From contig NZ_JAKSYO010000194.1 of NCBI RefSeq assembly GCF_022829635.1, forward strand, positions 1-56,487: a stretch of 56,487 nucleotides of DNA. Direction: 5' to 3'. A model generated the notes under the pieces. That model was not told where the DNA came from. It worked only from the letters and a program-made list of their open reading frames with translations, and made no database searches. The position numbers and the translations under genes were made by a program. The DNA comes from Methylobacterium sp. E-066 (GTDB taxonomy: Bacteria > Pseudomonadota > Alphaproteobacteria > Rhizobiales > Beijerinckiaceae). Of this stretch, positions 25,207 through 36,476 are shown one piece after another; within the stretch, counting starts at the first letter, position 1; every line of letters begins with the position of its first letter.

Positions 25207-26202
25207 ATGCAACAGCGTCGACTCGGTTCCGAACTCTCCGTCTCTGCCCTCGGCCTCGGCTGCATGGGCATGAGCTTCGCCTATGGCGGCCAGCCGGAGG
25301 CGGAGGCCATCGCCACGCTGCGTCGGGCGGTCGATCTCGGCATCACCTTCTTCGACACCGCCGAGATGTACGGGCCGTTCGAGAACGAGACGCTGGTCGG
25401 CAAGGCCCTGGCGCCGGTCCGCGATCAAGTCGTCATCGCCACCAAGTTCGGCTTCAAGATCGCCGAGACCGGCCAGGGCCGGGACCGGATCATCGGCGTC
25501 GACAGCCGGCCCGAGCATGTCCGCGCGGTCTGCGATGCCTCGCTGCAGCGCCTCGGCGTCGACGTGATCGACCTGTTCTACCAGCACCGGGTCGATCCCG
25601 CGGTGCCGATCGAGGATACGGTCGGGGCGATGGCCGATCTCGTGCGCGCCGGGAAGGTGCGGACGCTGGGCCTGTCCGAGGCCGGCGCGGCCACGATCCG
25701 GCGCGCCCATGCGGTCCACCCGATCGCAACGGTGCAGAGCGAATACTCGCTGTGGAGCCGTGAGCCGGAGGCGGCGGTGCTGCCGACCTGCGTCGAGCTC
25801 GGCATCGGCTTCGTGCCCTACAGCCCGCTCGGCCGCGGCCTCCTCACCGGGGCGATCCGCGACCGCGGCAGCCTCGCGGAGGATGATTTTCGCCGCACGC
25901 TGCCGCGCTTCGAGGCGGAGAACCTCGCGGCCAACCAGAGGCTGATCGACGCCCTCGCGACCCTGGCGGCCGACAAGGGGGTCACGCCGGCGCAGCTCGC
26001 CCTGGCCTGGGTGCTCCATCGGGGCGACGGCATCGTGCCGATCCCCGGCGCCCGCAAGATCCGGCACCTCGAAGAGAACGCCGCCGCGGCGGAGATCGTG
26101 CTGAGCGCGGACGACCTCGCCGCCATCGACGCGGCGATGCCGCCCGAGGCGATCAGCGGCCGCCGCTACACCGACGCGGCGCTGGCTTTGGTCGAGGGCT
26201 GA
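25207..26202 (+). CDS. aldo/keto reductase
   Basis: 331 residues. NADPH-dependent reductase of carbonyls. Catalytic tetrad: Asp50, Tyr55, Lys80 and the His in LFYQHRVDP. GKVRTLGLSE and the IPGARKIRHLEENAAAAEI end match the AKR13/YajO-like group. Probably regulated by the divergent LysR gene. Physiological substrate unknown. Confidence 0.94.
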   Translation: MQQRRLGSELSVSALGLGCMGMSFAYGGQPEAEAIATLRRAVDLGITFFDTAEMYGPFENETLVGKALAPVRDQVVIATKFGFKIAETGQGRDRIIGVDSRPEHVRAVCDASLQRLGVDVIDLFYQHRVDPAVPIEDTVGAMADLVRAGKVRTLGLSEAGAATIRRAHAVHPIATVQSEYSLWSREPEAAVLPTCVELGIGFVPYSPLGRGLLTGAIRDRGSLAEDDFRRTLPRFEAENLAANQRLIDALATLAADKGVTPAQLALAWVLHRGDGIVPIPGARKIRHLEENAAAAEIVLSADDLAAIDAAMPPEAISGRRYTDAALALVEG

Positions 26203-26298
26203 ACGCGGGCCTGAAGAGCGATGACGCACCGCTGTCCCGAGCCCAACAACGAGGAGCACGGCTCGAAGCGAGGCTGACGACGGCACTCCCATCCTCGA

Positions 26299-26418
26299 CC
26301 TCATCCTGAGGAGCCCGCGTCAGCGGGCCTCGAAGGAGCCCTCCAGAAGGCGCTTGGCTGGCTGGAGGGCTCCTTCGAGGCCGGGCGATCTGCGATCGCC
26401 CGTCACCGCAGGATGAGG
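26299..26418. repeat. palindromic intergenic repeat, family A, copy 4
   Basis: CCTCATCCTGAGG opens the left arm and CGCAGGATGAGG closes the right arm with one change. The inner arms ctcgaaggagccctccag / ctggagggctccttcgag are intact. It separates the aldo/keto reductase gene from the convergent M20 peptidase gene. The rest of 26203-26483 shows nothing else. Confidence 0.88.
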
Positions 26419-26483
26419 AGGAGATTTGGATTCTCGTTGTCCGTCAACGTCCTGCGACCGAGATCACGCGGTCGAACACATGT

Positions 26484-27635
26484 TCAAGCCGCTGCGATGG
26501 TCTCGGCGATGGCGCGCGCCCGCGGGACGAGGCTCGCGACTTCAAGGTATTCCTCGGGCGAGTGCGCCTTGCCGCCGACCGGTCCGACCGCGCAGAGGGT
26601 CGGGCAGCCGACGCTGGCGGTGAAGCCGGAATCGGCGCAGCCGCCGGCGAATTCGCCCGCGATCCGCGCGCCATGCTGCGCGCTGACCCGCGCGTAGGTC
26701 GCGAACAGCGCGCGTGAGGCCTCGTCCTGCACGAGCGGCAGGAACTCGCCCTTGATGGTCAGCTGCGCGCGGGTGTCGGGTACGGTCGAATCCGCGACGA
26801 TCGCGGCGATCCGGCTCATGGCGGCGTCGCGATCGGGCGGGGTGACGTAACGCAGGTCGATCTCGCAGGTGGCGCGAGGCGCCACGGTGTTGACCGACTG
26901 GCCGCCGGCGATCAGCCCGACATTGACCGTGATGCCGCGGTCGAGATCGGTGATCGCGTGGAGCGCGATGATCTTGTGGGCGAGTTCCCCGATGGCGCTG
27001 CGCCCGTCGGCGTAGTTGCCGCCGGAATGGGCGGCTCGGCCGTGGACCTCCAGGTGCATGAACACGCCGCCCTTGCGGCCGGTGACGACGTTGCCGGTCG
27101 GGCGGCCGGGCTCCGCGTTCAGCACCGCGCGGGCGCCCCGGGCGGTCTCCTCGATGATCGGCCGGCAGGCCGGCGAGCCGATCTCCTCATCGCTGGTGAA
27201 CAGGCCGACCAGCGGCACCGGCGCGCCGCCGGCCCGGTGGAAGGCGGCGAGTACGAAGGCGTTCATCACCAGCCCGGCCTTCATGTCGGCGACGCCCGGC
27301 CCGTAGGCGCGGCCCTCCGCGATCCGGAACGGCCGATGGGCGACCTCGCCCTTCGGAAAGACGGTGTCGCGATGGCCCATCAGCACGATCGGCCGGTTGG
27401 CCCCCCCGGACCCGGCGACCTGGGCCTTCAGCGCGTCGCCGTAATCCTCCACTGGGATGGTGGTGACCGAGACGCCGTGCTCGGCCAGGAAGAACGCGAG
27501 GCGGGCTCCCACCGCATCGACCCCGGCCTTGTCGTAGGAGCCGGAATCGATGTTCACCAGCTCTTCGAGCAGGGCCAGCATCGCGCCCTCCTGCCCTTCG
27601 AGCCAGCGGATCGCGGCGGCGTCTCTCTCGGTCAT
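26484..27635 (-). CDS. M20 family metallopeptidase (carboxypeptidase G2-like)
   Basis: 383 residues. Zinc ligands His88 (GHRDTVF), Asp117 (GVADMKAG), Glu151 with base Glu150 (SDEEIGS), Glu175 (NAEPGR) and the C-terminal His in KAHSPEEY. GRAAHSGG marks the lid domain. It hydrolyses a peptide or acyl-amino acid bond, most like glutamate carboxypeptidase, though no signal peptide is seen. It is in the same direction as glmS, 15 nt downstream, so it is likely co-transcribed. Confidence 0.92.
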   Translation of the reverse strand: MTERDAAAIRWLEGQEGAMLALLEELVNIDSGSYDKAGVDAVGARLAFFLAEHGVSVTTIPVEDYGDALKAQVAGSGGANRPIVLMGHRDTVFPKGEVAHRPFRIAEGRAYGPGVADMKAGLVMNAFVLAAFHRAGGAPVPLVGLFTSDEEIGSPACRPIIEETARGARAVLNAEPGRPTGNVVTGRKGGVFMHLEVHGRAAHSGGNYADGRSAIGELAHKIIALHAITDLDRGITVNVGLIAGGQSVNTVAPRATCEIDLRYVTPPDRDAAMSRIAAIVADSTVPDTRAQLTIKGEFLPLVQDEASRALFATYARVSAQHGARIAGEFAGGCADSGFTASVGCPTLCAVGPVGGKAHSPEEYLEVASLVPRARAIAETIAAA

Positions 27636-27650
27636 CGCAGGTCTCGGTGG

Positions 27651-29477
<1,827 letters not shown>

Positions 29478-29647
29478 GGGATTGTCTCTCGCTCTGAGGC
29501 CGGGATCGCCGCGCGGACGCGCCGCGCAACAAGGTCCGGGCCGTTCGCTCATGCCCAAGCCAAGCGGGACTTGTACCGGATCAGAGCCGCGCAGGGCCAG
29601 CCCCGGCCGAACCGATGCTGATGTGCGCGGTCGCCTCGGCGGTTCTC

Positions 29648-30580
29648 CTATGAGGGCGCGGTCCCGCGCGTGGCGATGGCTGCGTTCCGTCCCGACCAGT
29701 GACTGGCGAGTACCGAGCCCGACAGGTTGTGCCACACGGAGAAGACCGCGCCCGGCAGAGCGGCCAGCGGCGAGAAATATAGCTTGCCCAGCGCCGCCGC
29801 GAGACCGGAATTCTGCATGCCGACTTCCAGGGCCAAGGTTCGGCAGGTGCCCTCATCGAAGCCCAGCAGGCGCCCGCTCCAGTAGCCGCAGACCAGACCG
29901 GCTCCGTTGTGCAGCACCACCGCCAGCAGCACGAGTGGGCCGACGGCGGCGATGCTGGCCCGGCTGCCGGCCACGACGGCGCCGATGATCAGCAGGATGG
30001 CGAGCATCGACACGGCGGGCAGAGCCCGCTCGATGCGCCCAACGAGGCGCGGCGCGACCCGGTTGAGCGCCAGCCCCAGAGCTACCGGCGCGGCCACGAT
30101 CTCCACGAGGCTGGCCAGGAGCCCCGCCACGTCCACCGGCACGGCAGCGTCGACGTAGAAGCGCACCAGCAGCGGCGTCGCCACCAGACCCACCAGCGTC
30201 GACGCCGTGGCGATCGTCACCGACAGCGCGACATCGCCACCGGCGATGTAGACCATCAGGGTGGAACTCGTGCCGCTGGCGACGCTGCCGACCAGCACCA
30301 TGCCGGTCGTGAGTTCGGTGCCCATGCCGAGGGCGTGGGCGATGGCCCAGGCGGCGGCGGGCATCACGAGGTAGTGGACGACCACGCCGGCCGCCACCGG
30401 CGCGGGCCGGGCCAGGATCCGGCCGAAATCTGCGGTCGTCAGCGTCACGCCGAGGGCGAACATGATTACGGCCAGCAGGATTGCGACGTGCGGGAGCACC
30501 GGCAGGAACACGTCCGGCGCGAAATAGGCCGTGGCCGCTGCCAGGACGGCGCAGACGGGAAACAAGCGGTTGAGCAGCAT
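29648..30580 (-). CDS. bile acid:sodium symporter (BASS) family transporter
   Basis: 310 residues, about ten hydrophobic segments. Characteristic stretches: FALGVTLTTADFGRIL, GSVASGTSSTLMVYIAGGDVALSV and LALEVGMQNSGLAAAL. The family couples Na+ to organic anions such as pantoate or pyruvate; the substrate here is not known. Start ATG 30580; an in-frame ATG at 30637 adds residues not typical of the family. Located between glmS and glmU on the same strand, possibly an insertion into a once tighter glm cluster. Confidence 0.88.
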   Translation of the reverse strand: MLLNRLFPVCAVLAAATAYFAPDVFLPVLPHVAILLAVIMFALGVTLTTADFGRILARPAPVAAGVVVHYLVMPAAAWAIAHALGMGTELTTGMVLVGSVASGTSSTLMVYIAGGDVALSVTIATASTLVGLVATPLLVRFYVDAAVPVDVAGLLASLVEIVAAPVALGLALNRVAPRLVGRIERALPAVSMLAILLIIGAVVAGSRASIAAVGPLVLLAVVLHNGAGLVCGYWSGRLLGFDEGTCRTLALEVGMQNSGLAAALGKLYFSPLAALPGAVFSVWHNLSGSVLASHWSGRNAAIATRGTAPS

Positions 30581-30866
30581 CGTGCGGGCCGATATCCGGA
30601 AAGGCGGCCGTGTCCCAGCTGCGTGGAGGCGCGTCAAGCTTGGGCGTGCCCGCGGGCGTCGCTATCGGATCTGAGTTGCCGCTGCCGCGGCGGTCTTCCT
30701 GGTGCAATTAAATCCACGGCTTGCAAGCGGTACACGCGGGCGACTGTTCGCGTTGCGGCCATAGGGCGGACGCTGACAGTCAGCTTTGGATGGATTTCAG
30801 CTGGTCTGCTTTGGGGCATCGATGCGTGGAAGCGGACATCGTCGCCGAGCCTGCTCACGACCCTGA

Positions 30867-31187
30867 TCAGTCCTCGGCAGCGCGTTCCACGGCGACATCC
30901 AGAGTGGTCCAGTTAAACACCTCAACGCCGGTCTCGTCGTAGATCAGGTATCCGTGGACCGATCCTTCGGGCACCTCGATCGCTGTGATCCACCCCTCGC
31001 CCACGCGTTGCGATCTCGGTTTCAGGCCGGAGGCCAGATCGGCAAGTTCGCGTTCAGTAATGGGCTCAAGTGCCTTTGCCCCCGCCTCGGCGGCCCCCTC
31101 AGCGGTGGCGAACACTCCTATGAGGGTCTCGTAAGGGACAGGCGCTTTCCAGGGTGGGAAGATCGCCAACTTGACCGTGTAGCTCAT
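30867..31187 (-). CDS. small conserved-looking hypothetical protein
   Basis: 106 residues, soluble, alternating beta-like and helical stretches (SYTVKLAIFPPWKAPVPYETLIGVFATAEGAAEAGAKAL, then YLIYDETGVEVFNWTTLDVAVERAAED). I do not recognise a domain. The composition is protein-like and no competing frame exists. The 286-nt gap 30581-30866 on its downstream side and the 185 nt upstream show no gene; its relation to glmU is unclear. Confidence 0.6.
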   Translation of the reverse strand: MSYTVKLAIFPPWKAPVPYETLIGVFATAEGAAEAGAKALEPITERELADLASGLKPRSQRVGEGWITAIEVPEGSVHGYLIYDETGVEVFNWTTLDVAVERAAED

Positions 31188-31372
31188 AGGCGCACCGTCC
31201 CACCGGAAGCCCTAACGCCAAGTTCCGCAAACCACCGCTAGCCGAAGTTGGGGACGGCCGACGAATGGCCGCTTTCGGGAAGCGCCGGTGGCTATTGGTA
31301 CGGCTGGCATGGGTCGAGGTCGGCCATCGCACACCCAAGCCGAGATCGGCAGCAGACCTCGGCCAGTGCGCC

Positions 31373-32749
31373 TCAACGCCCCCCGCGCAAAGCCTTTTCG
31401 GCGAGCAGTGCGGCCCGCTTCACCTTCGCCCATCCGGGCTTCACCGCCTGCCGGCCGCGGGCGACCGCCATGGCGTCCGCCGGCACATCGTCGGTGATGA
31501 CCGAGCCGGAGGCCACGTAGGCCCCCTCCCCCACGGTGACCGGGGCGACGAGCGCCGAGTTCGAGCCGATGAAGGCGCCGGCGCCGATCGTGGTCCGGTG
31601 CTTGAGCACGCCGTCGTAATTGCAGGTTATCGTGCCGGCGCCGATATTGGCCTTCGCGCCGATCTCCGCGTCGCCGAGATAGGTGAGGTGCGCGGCCTTG
31701 GCGCCCGGTCCCATCCGGGCGTTCTTCAACTCGACGAAGTTGCCGAGTTCCGCACCCGTCTCCAGGACGGCATGGCCGCGCAGGCGCACGAACGGCCCGA
31801 TCTTGACGCTCGCCTCCAGGGACGTGTCGGTGAGGTGGGCGAAGGCCCGCACCGTGCAGCCGTCCCCGACCCGCACGCCCGGCCCGAACACCACATGGGG
31901 CTCCACCACCACGTCGCGTCCGAGGATCGTGTCGTGACTGAGAAAGACCGTTTCGGGAGCGATCAGCGTGGCACCGCCCAGCATGGCGCTGCGGCGCAGC
32001 CGGGCCTGGATCGCGGCTTCGGCGACGGCGAGCTGCACCCGGTCGTTGACCCCCTGCGCCTCCGCCTCGTCCACGGGCACGACCGTGACCGAGAGCCCTT
32101 CCGCGACGGCGAGCGCCACCGCGTCGGGGAGGTAGTATTCGCCGGCGGCGTTGTCGTTGCCGATGCGCCCGAGCAGCGTCAGGGCGTGTTGCCCCGAGAG
32201 GGCCATCAGCCCGGCATTGCACAGGGTCACGGCCCGCTCGGCCGGGCTTGCATCCTTCTCCTCACGGATCGCCAGGACGCGGCTGCCCTCGGTGAGCACC
32301 CGGCCGTAGCCGGTCGGAGTCGGGCTCTCGAAGGCCAGCACTGCGACTGCCGCGCCCTCCGCCAGCGGCGCGCGAAGTCGTAAAAACGTCTCGGCGCTGA
32401 TCAGCGGCGTGTCGCCGAAGGCGATGACCACGTCGTCGTCCGGCGCTTCGAGCACGGCCCGGGCGGCCAGCACCGCGTGGGCGGTGCCGAGCCGCTCGGC
32501 CTGCGGAAACACCTGCGCGCCGGGCGCTTCCCGGGCGATCTCGGCGGCGACATCCTCGCGGCCGGGCTCGGCGACCACGGCGATCCGGCCGGCGCCCGCC
32601 GCCTGCACGGCGGCGAGGACGTGGCCGAGCATGGTCCGCCCGGCAATTCGGTGGAGCACCTTGGGCAGGTCCGAGCGCATCCGCGTGCCCTTCCCGGCCG
32701 CGAGCACGATGGCGGTGAGGCTGCGCGGGGGCTTGGCGGAAGGAGTCAT
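31373..32749 (-). CDS. glmU: bifunctional UDP-GlcNAc pyrophosphorylase / glucosamine-1-P acetyltransferase
   Basis: 458 residues. Makes UDP-GlcNAc for peptidoglycan and lipopolysaccharide. N-terminal uridyltransferase motif VLAAGKGTRMRSDLPKVLH; the C-terminal left-handed beta-helix has the acetyltransferase residues in LGNFVELKNARMGPGAKAAHLTYLGDAEIGAKANIGAGTITCNYDG. Length is normal. Together with glmS nearby it supplies the amino-sugar pathway. rpoN lies 78 nt upstream, same strand. Confidence 0.98.
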   Translation of the reverse strand: MTPSAKPPRSLTAIVLAAGKGTRMRSDLPKVLHRIAGRTMLGHVLAAVQAAGAGRIAVVAEPGREDVAAEIAREAPGAQVFPQAERLGTAHAVLAARAVLEAPDDDVVIAFGDTPLISAETFLRLRAPLAEGAAVAVLAFESPTPTGYGRVLTEGSRVLAIREEKDASPAERAVTLCNAGLMALSGQHALTLLGRIGNDNAAGEYYLPDAVALAVAEGLSVTVVPVDEAEAQGVNDRVQLAVAEAAIQARLRRSAMLGGATLIAPETVFLSHDTILGRDVVVEPHVVFGPGVRVGDGCTVRAFAHLTDTSLEASVKIGPFVRLRGHAVLETGAELGNFVELKNARMGPGAKAAHLTYLGDAEIGAKANIGAGTITCNYDGVLKHRTTIGAGAFIGSNSALVAPVTVGEGAYVASGSVITDDVPADAMAVARGRQAVKPGWAKVKRAALLAEKALRGGR

Positions 32750-32827
32750 CGCGGGTCCGGGCGTCGTGATTCGGCGCGCGACCGATGGGCCGGACGACGG
32801 CGCGGCGCAAGACCGTTCCGGCGGATC

Positions 32828-34399
32828 TCAGCGCAGGGCCAGCGCCCCGTGATGGGCGGTGCCGTGGGCGTAATGCTCCCGGCGGCGCTCGATCGAACTC
32901 GGGATCCGCAGGGATTCCCGGTACTTCGCCACGGTCCGGCGGGCGATGTCGACGCCCTCGCTGCGCAGCTTCTGCACCAGCGCGTCGTCGGACAGCACGT
33001 CGTCCGGCGTCTCGCCGTCGACCAGTTGCTTGATCCGGTGGCGCACGGCCTCGGAGGAATGCGCCGCCATGCCGGCCGCACCCGGGATCGCCGCGGTGAA
33101 GAAGTATTTCATCTCCAGGGTGCCGCGGCTGGTCCCGATCGCCTTGTTGGAGGTGACCCGGGACACGGTCGATTCGTGCATGCCGATCGCCTCGGCCACG
33201 GTCTTCAGGTTCAGCGGCCGCAGATGCGTGACGCCGTGGACGAAGAACCCGTCCTGCTGGCGGACGATCTCGGTGGCGACTTTCAGGATCGTGCGGGCGC
33301 GCTGCTCCAGGGAACGGGTGAGCCAGTTGGCGTTCTGCAGCGCCTCGGACAGGAAGGCCTTGTCGCCCTCGGCGGAGGCGCCGCGCACGACGCGAGCATA
33401 GTAGCTCTGGTTGACCAGCACGCGGGGCAGAGCCTCGCCGTTGAGTTCCACCAGCCAGGATCCATCCGGTGCCGCGCGCACGAACACGTCGGGGATCAGC
33501 ACCTCGACGCCGCTTGAACCGAAGGCCCGCCCGGGCTTCGGGTCCAGCCGGCGGATCTCGCCCAGCATCTCGACGAGGTCCTCGTCGTCCACGCCGCAGA
33601 GGCGGCGCAGGGCGCTGAAATCGCGCTTGGCGACAAGGTCGAGGCGCGAGACCAGGGCCTGCATGGCCGGGTCGAACCGGTCGCGCTCGCGCAGCTGGAT
33701 CGCCAGGCACTCGGCGAGGTCGCGGGCGGCGATGCCGGGCGGGTCGAAGCTCTGGACCAGGGTCAGCACCCGGGCCACCGTGGCGACCTCGGCGCCGAGG
33801 CGCTCGGCCACGCCCTCGACCGTCTCGCGGAGGTAGCCGGCCTCGTCGACCGCGTCGATCAGGAAGCCGCCGATCAGCCGATCGGTCGGATTGCGGGTCG
33901 CCAGGTCGAGCTGGCTTGCAAGGTGATCGCGCAGGGAGATCTCGGCCGTCAGGGCGGCCTCGAAATCGGGCGCGTCGGAATCGAAGCTGCCGCCGCTGCT
34001 GCCGTAGGGGGGCGGCGTCAGCGAGAGCATGTCGCCGCTGGATGCCTCCTGCACCTGCGTGGGGGCGTCGTCCGGGAAGACGTTGTCGAGCCGCGTATCG
34101 AACTCGGTCTCGATCTCGCCGCGGCTCGGATTGAGCTCGGAGGGCTGCCACGAATCGGGGTCGGCGGCGTCGAAGGACTCGCCGGACGCCTCGTTCGACG
34201 GACCAGCGGCCTCGGCGTCACCGGTCGCAGGGCCCTCGGATTCGGCGCGTTCCAGCAGCGGATTGCGCTCCAGCTCGGCCTCGACATAGGCGGCGAGATC
34301 GAGGTGCGACAATTGCAGGAGTTTGATCGCTTGCAGGAGCTGCGGCGTCATCACCAGGGACTGGCCCTGACGCACTTCCAGCCGTTGCACCAAACTCAT
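32828..34399 (-). CDS. rpoN: RNA polymerase sigma-54 factor
   Basis: 523 residues. Region I starts MSLVQRLEVRQGQSLVMTPQLLQAIKLLQLSHLDLAAYVEAELERNPLLE; region II is acidic and variable; the core-binding domain and HTH follow; the RpoN box is ARRTVAKYRE near the C-terminus. It directs nitrogen- and carbon-related -24/-12 promoters with enhancer-binding activators. The usual neighbours in Proteobacteria (lptB upstream, hpf and ptsN downstream) are absent; glmU follows instead. Confidence 0.97.
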   Translation of the reverse strand: MSLVQRLEVRQGQSLVMTPQLLQAIKLLQLSHLDLAAYVEAELERNPLLERAESEGPATGDAEAAGPSNEASGESFDAADPDSWQPSELNPSRGEIETEFDTRLDNVFPDDAPTQVQEASSGDMLSLTPPPYGSSGGSFDSDAPDFEAALTAEISLRDHLASQLDLATRNPTDRLIGGFLIDAVDEAGYLRETVEGVAERLGAEVATVARVLTLVQSFDPPGIAARDLAECLAIQLRERDRFDPAMQALVSRLDLVAKRDFSALRRLCGVDDEDLVEMLGEIRRLDPKPGRAFGSSGVEVLIPDVFVRAAPDGSWLVELNGEALPRVLVNQSYYARVVRGASAEGDKAFLSEALQNANWLTRSLEQRARTILKVATEIVRQQDGFFVHGVTHLRPLNLKTVAEAIGMHESTVSRVTSNKAIGTSRGTLEMKYFFTAAIPGAAGMAAHSSEAVRHRIKQLVDGETPDDVLSDDALVQKLRSEGVDIARRTVAKYRESLRIPSSIERRREHYAHGTAHHGALALR

Positions 34400-34747
34400 A
34401 AGAGGCCCCGATGCCCTTTCAGCGTGATTGACCAGCCGCGCTACATTGCTTCCGGCATGGTTATTGCTTGTCGTGCCTTGTCACCTGTAAACCGATCTCT
34501 AGCGCGCGTCAAAGCGCGTCGACGCGCATCGCTGTTGGCAAGTGCCCGAGCGGACCGAGCGCGTGGTGCGTTGGCCACACCGAAATCGCCGCTCAGTTTC
34601 GGGCCCAGGCTTTAAGGAAACGCTTCGCGCACGCCCCTGACGCGCCGGTGCCGCCCATCCGCTCGGAACCGCGTCGATTCCGCGCCCGTCAGCATGCCCG
34701 CCGGGCGGCGGCTCCGCAATGTCGGGCTGGCCTCGATCGGCCGTGCG
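34400..34747. other. gene-free gap upstream of rpoN
   Basis: 348 nt between rpoN and the crp/fnr gene. The open frames are short, arginine- and proline-rich and lack conserved motifs, so I call none. The part next to rpoN (about 34400-34480) is less GC-rich than its surroundings and is the expected place for the rpoN promoter, but I could not assign -35/-10 boxes. Confidence 0.5.
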
Positions 34748-35458
34748 TCAACCCTTGGCGAGGAGCCGTTCGTACTCGGCCTCGGCCGGCCCGTAGGCAT
34801 CCCCCGCCAAGTCCTCGAGCTTGTCGCGGTCAATCACGATGATTCGGCCGCGCCGGGCCCGGATCATGCCCGCGCCCTCCAACACATGCGTCGCCGTCGT
34901 GACGCCGGGCCGCCGAACGCCGAGCATCATCGCCAGGAACTCGTGCGTGAGGATCAGCTCGTCCTTCTGCAGCCGGTCGTGGGTCATCAGGATCCACCGG
35001 GCGAGCCGCGCCTCGATGGTGAGATCCGTGTTGGCGTAGACCGTATGCCCGACCTGGACGATCAGGCTCTGCACGTATCGCCCAAGCAGGCTGCGCAGGG
35101 TTGCGCTTTCGCTCAACGCCGCCTGAAGGATCGCCGCGGGAACCCGCAGGGCCACGAGATCGGATTGGACCAGGGCCGTGTGCGGCGTGCGGTCCGTGCC
35201 CAGCACGAGCGGCGCGCCGCACATCCCCTCATAGCCGACGACCCCGATCTCGATCCGGCCTTCGACCGTGTCGGCGACCAGCGACACGATGCCTTCCTCG
35301 ACGAAATGCGCGTGGGCGATCGGCTCGAGCGGCAGGATCAGCAGCTCGCGCAGCGGTACCGAGACGGTCTCCAGCGCGGGGGCGAGACGGGCGAAATCAT
35401 CGGGTGCCATGAGACGGAGCAGACGATTGCGGACGCCGTCCTGCTTCGGTCGATCCAA
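34748..35458 (-). CDS. Crp/Fnr family transcriptional regulator
   Basis: 236 residues. N-terminal cyclic-nucleotide-binding-like beta barrel and a C-terminal winged HTH (ILTHEFLAMMLGVRRPGVTTATHVLEGAGMIRARRGRIIVIDRDKLEDLA). It has no FNR-type N-terminal cysteine cluster, so it is not an oxygen sensor of the Fnr type. Alphaproteobacterial relatives are often involved in stress or nitrogen responses. Signal unknown. Its upstream gap is described with the broken ORF at 35872. Confidence 0.9.
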   Translation of the reverse strand: MDRPKQDGVRNRLLRLMAPDDFARLAPALETVSVPLRELLILPLEPIAHAHFVEEGIVSLVADTVEGRIEIGVVGYEGMCGAPLVLGTDRTPHTALVQSDLVALRVPAAILQAALSESATLRSLLGRYVQSLIVQVGHTVYANTDLTIEARLARWILMTHDRLQKDELILTHEFLAMMLGVRRPGVTTATHVLEGAGMIRARRGRIIVIDRDKLEDLAGDAYGPAEAEYERLLAKG

Positions 35459-35871
35459 GGCTCCGCTCCAAAATCAGGGTTCGGGCGCGGACAATCTCTC
35501 GGTTATCGGCGCTCGAGCGTGGCTGTTCACGCTCGAATCGAGGTAAACGGCCACCGGCCGACCACAAGAGAAATTGAGCTTCTCCGCGATCTATGTACGC
35601 TTTCAGACGATGAGCCGCCGGCACACTGCGTCTGTTTTGGCTCAACGCTGGAAACAGATTTCATATCCGCGGTGAACGCTTCTCGGCCCTGCTGTGACGC
35701 GCGGAACACCGTTTGGCCCTGCGGAGCGAAGGCGCAGGACGCCTTAACACAAGTTACCGACAGTCACGATCCGATGCAGCGCGTGTCCTGTTTGCCCCCG
35801 GATGCGGTGTGTCGTCCGCTATGTCACCGATATAATCGATAGCGAGGTGCTTTCTCGGGACGAGGAACGAT

Positions 35872-36064
35872 TTGAGTTCTGCGCCCGGCACGAGGCCTGT
35901 CGATCCGCGCGGAAGCCTCGGTGGAAGTCGCCAACGACTCCCTTCAGGTCAAGCTAGGATGGCTGTTGGCGTCCGACCTGATCGGCCTACGCCTGGAAGC
36001 GCGGGTCCGCAACGAGGACGGCGCGATCGTCTTCCAGGCTCACCTCACCCTCGCCCCGGACTGA
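35872..36064 (+). pseudogene. small ORF, apparently frameshifted
   Basis: A TTG start at 35872 has GAGGA at 35862-35866, about 5 nt upstream, and begins MSSAPGTRPVDPR. The frame then loses sense. One nucleotide over, from about 35911, a coherent frame reads EASVEVANDSLQVKLGWLLA... and ends QAHLTLAPD with TGA at 36062-36064. Removing one G near 35911 would give one 63-residue protein. I do not recognise it. It could be a decayed gene or a sequencing error. In 35459-35871 I see no gene; it holds the upstream DNA of the crp/fnr gene. Confidence 0.4.
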
Positions 36065-36100
36065 CCCGCCAGCCTGGCCGGTCAGGGCCGATCCGACGCC

Positions 36101-36472
36101 TCACCAGCCGCAATTGGGCATCGGTGGCTGCGGCTTGGCCAGGGCCGCCTTCTCGATCGCCACCATTGGCCCCCAGGCGTATTTCTGCGCATGCGGCGTG
36201 ACGTTGGCGAACAGGCAGCCGAGCTGGAAATGGCTGGCGCCCATCTCGCCCGAAAAACCCATGCAGTCCAAGAAGGTCCAGGTCTTGGGCGCTGGAATCA
36301 TCGAGCGCCAGCGCGGCATCGCCACCGGCGCGCAGACCTTGACCGCCCCGGTGCCATCATCCGCGTTCAGGGCGCTGTCGGGCGCCTGCGCTGCAGCGGG
36401 TGCGGCCAGCAGAGGCAGCGCGGCCAGGATTGCACAGAGGATGCGGGAATGAGTCGATGCGGGTGCTGTCAT
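36101..36472 (-). CDS. small secreted protein with four cysteines, unknown function
   Basis: 123 residues. A Sec signal peptide (about residues 10-29, ending APAAAQA) precedes a mature domain with cysteines 47, 70, 86 and 121, enough for two disulfides. It ends MPNCGW. Four nucleotides separate its start from the stop of the small membrane protein gene upstream, so the two form an operon. No family recognised. Confidence 0.65.
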   Translation of the reverse strand: MTAPASTHSRILCAILAALPLLAAPAAAQAPDSALNADDGTGAVKVCAPVAMPRWRSMIPAPKTWTFLDCMGFSGEMGASHFQLGCLFANVTPHAQKYAWGPMVAIEKAALAKPQPPMPNCGW

Positions 36473-36476
36473 CGGG

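Noticed and set aside
29478..29647. glmS ribozyme upstream of glmS
   Set aside because: No recognisable ribozyme core; that ribozyme is typical of Gram-positive bacteria.
35872..36201. 109-residue protein from the TTG at 35872 without a frameshift
   Set aside because: After about 13 residues the sequence is Arg/Pro/Gly-rich noise and crosses into the stop region of the next gene.
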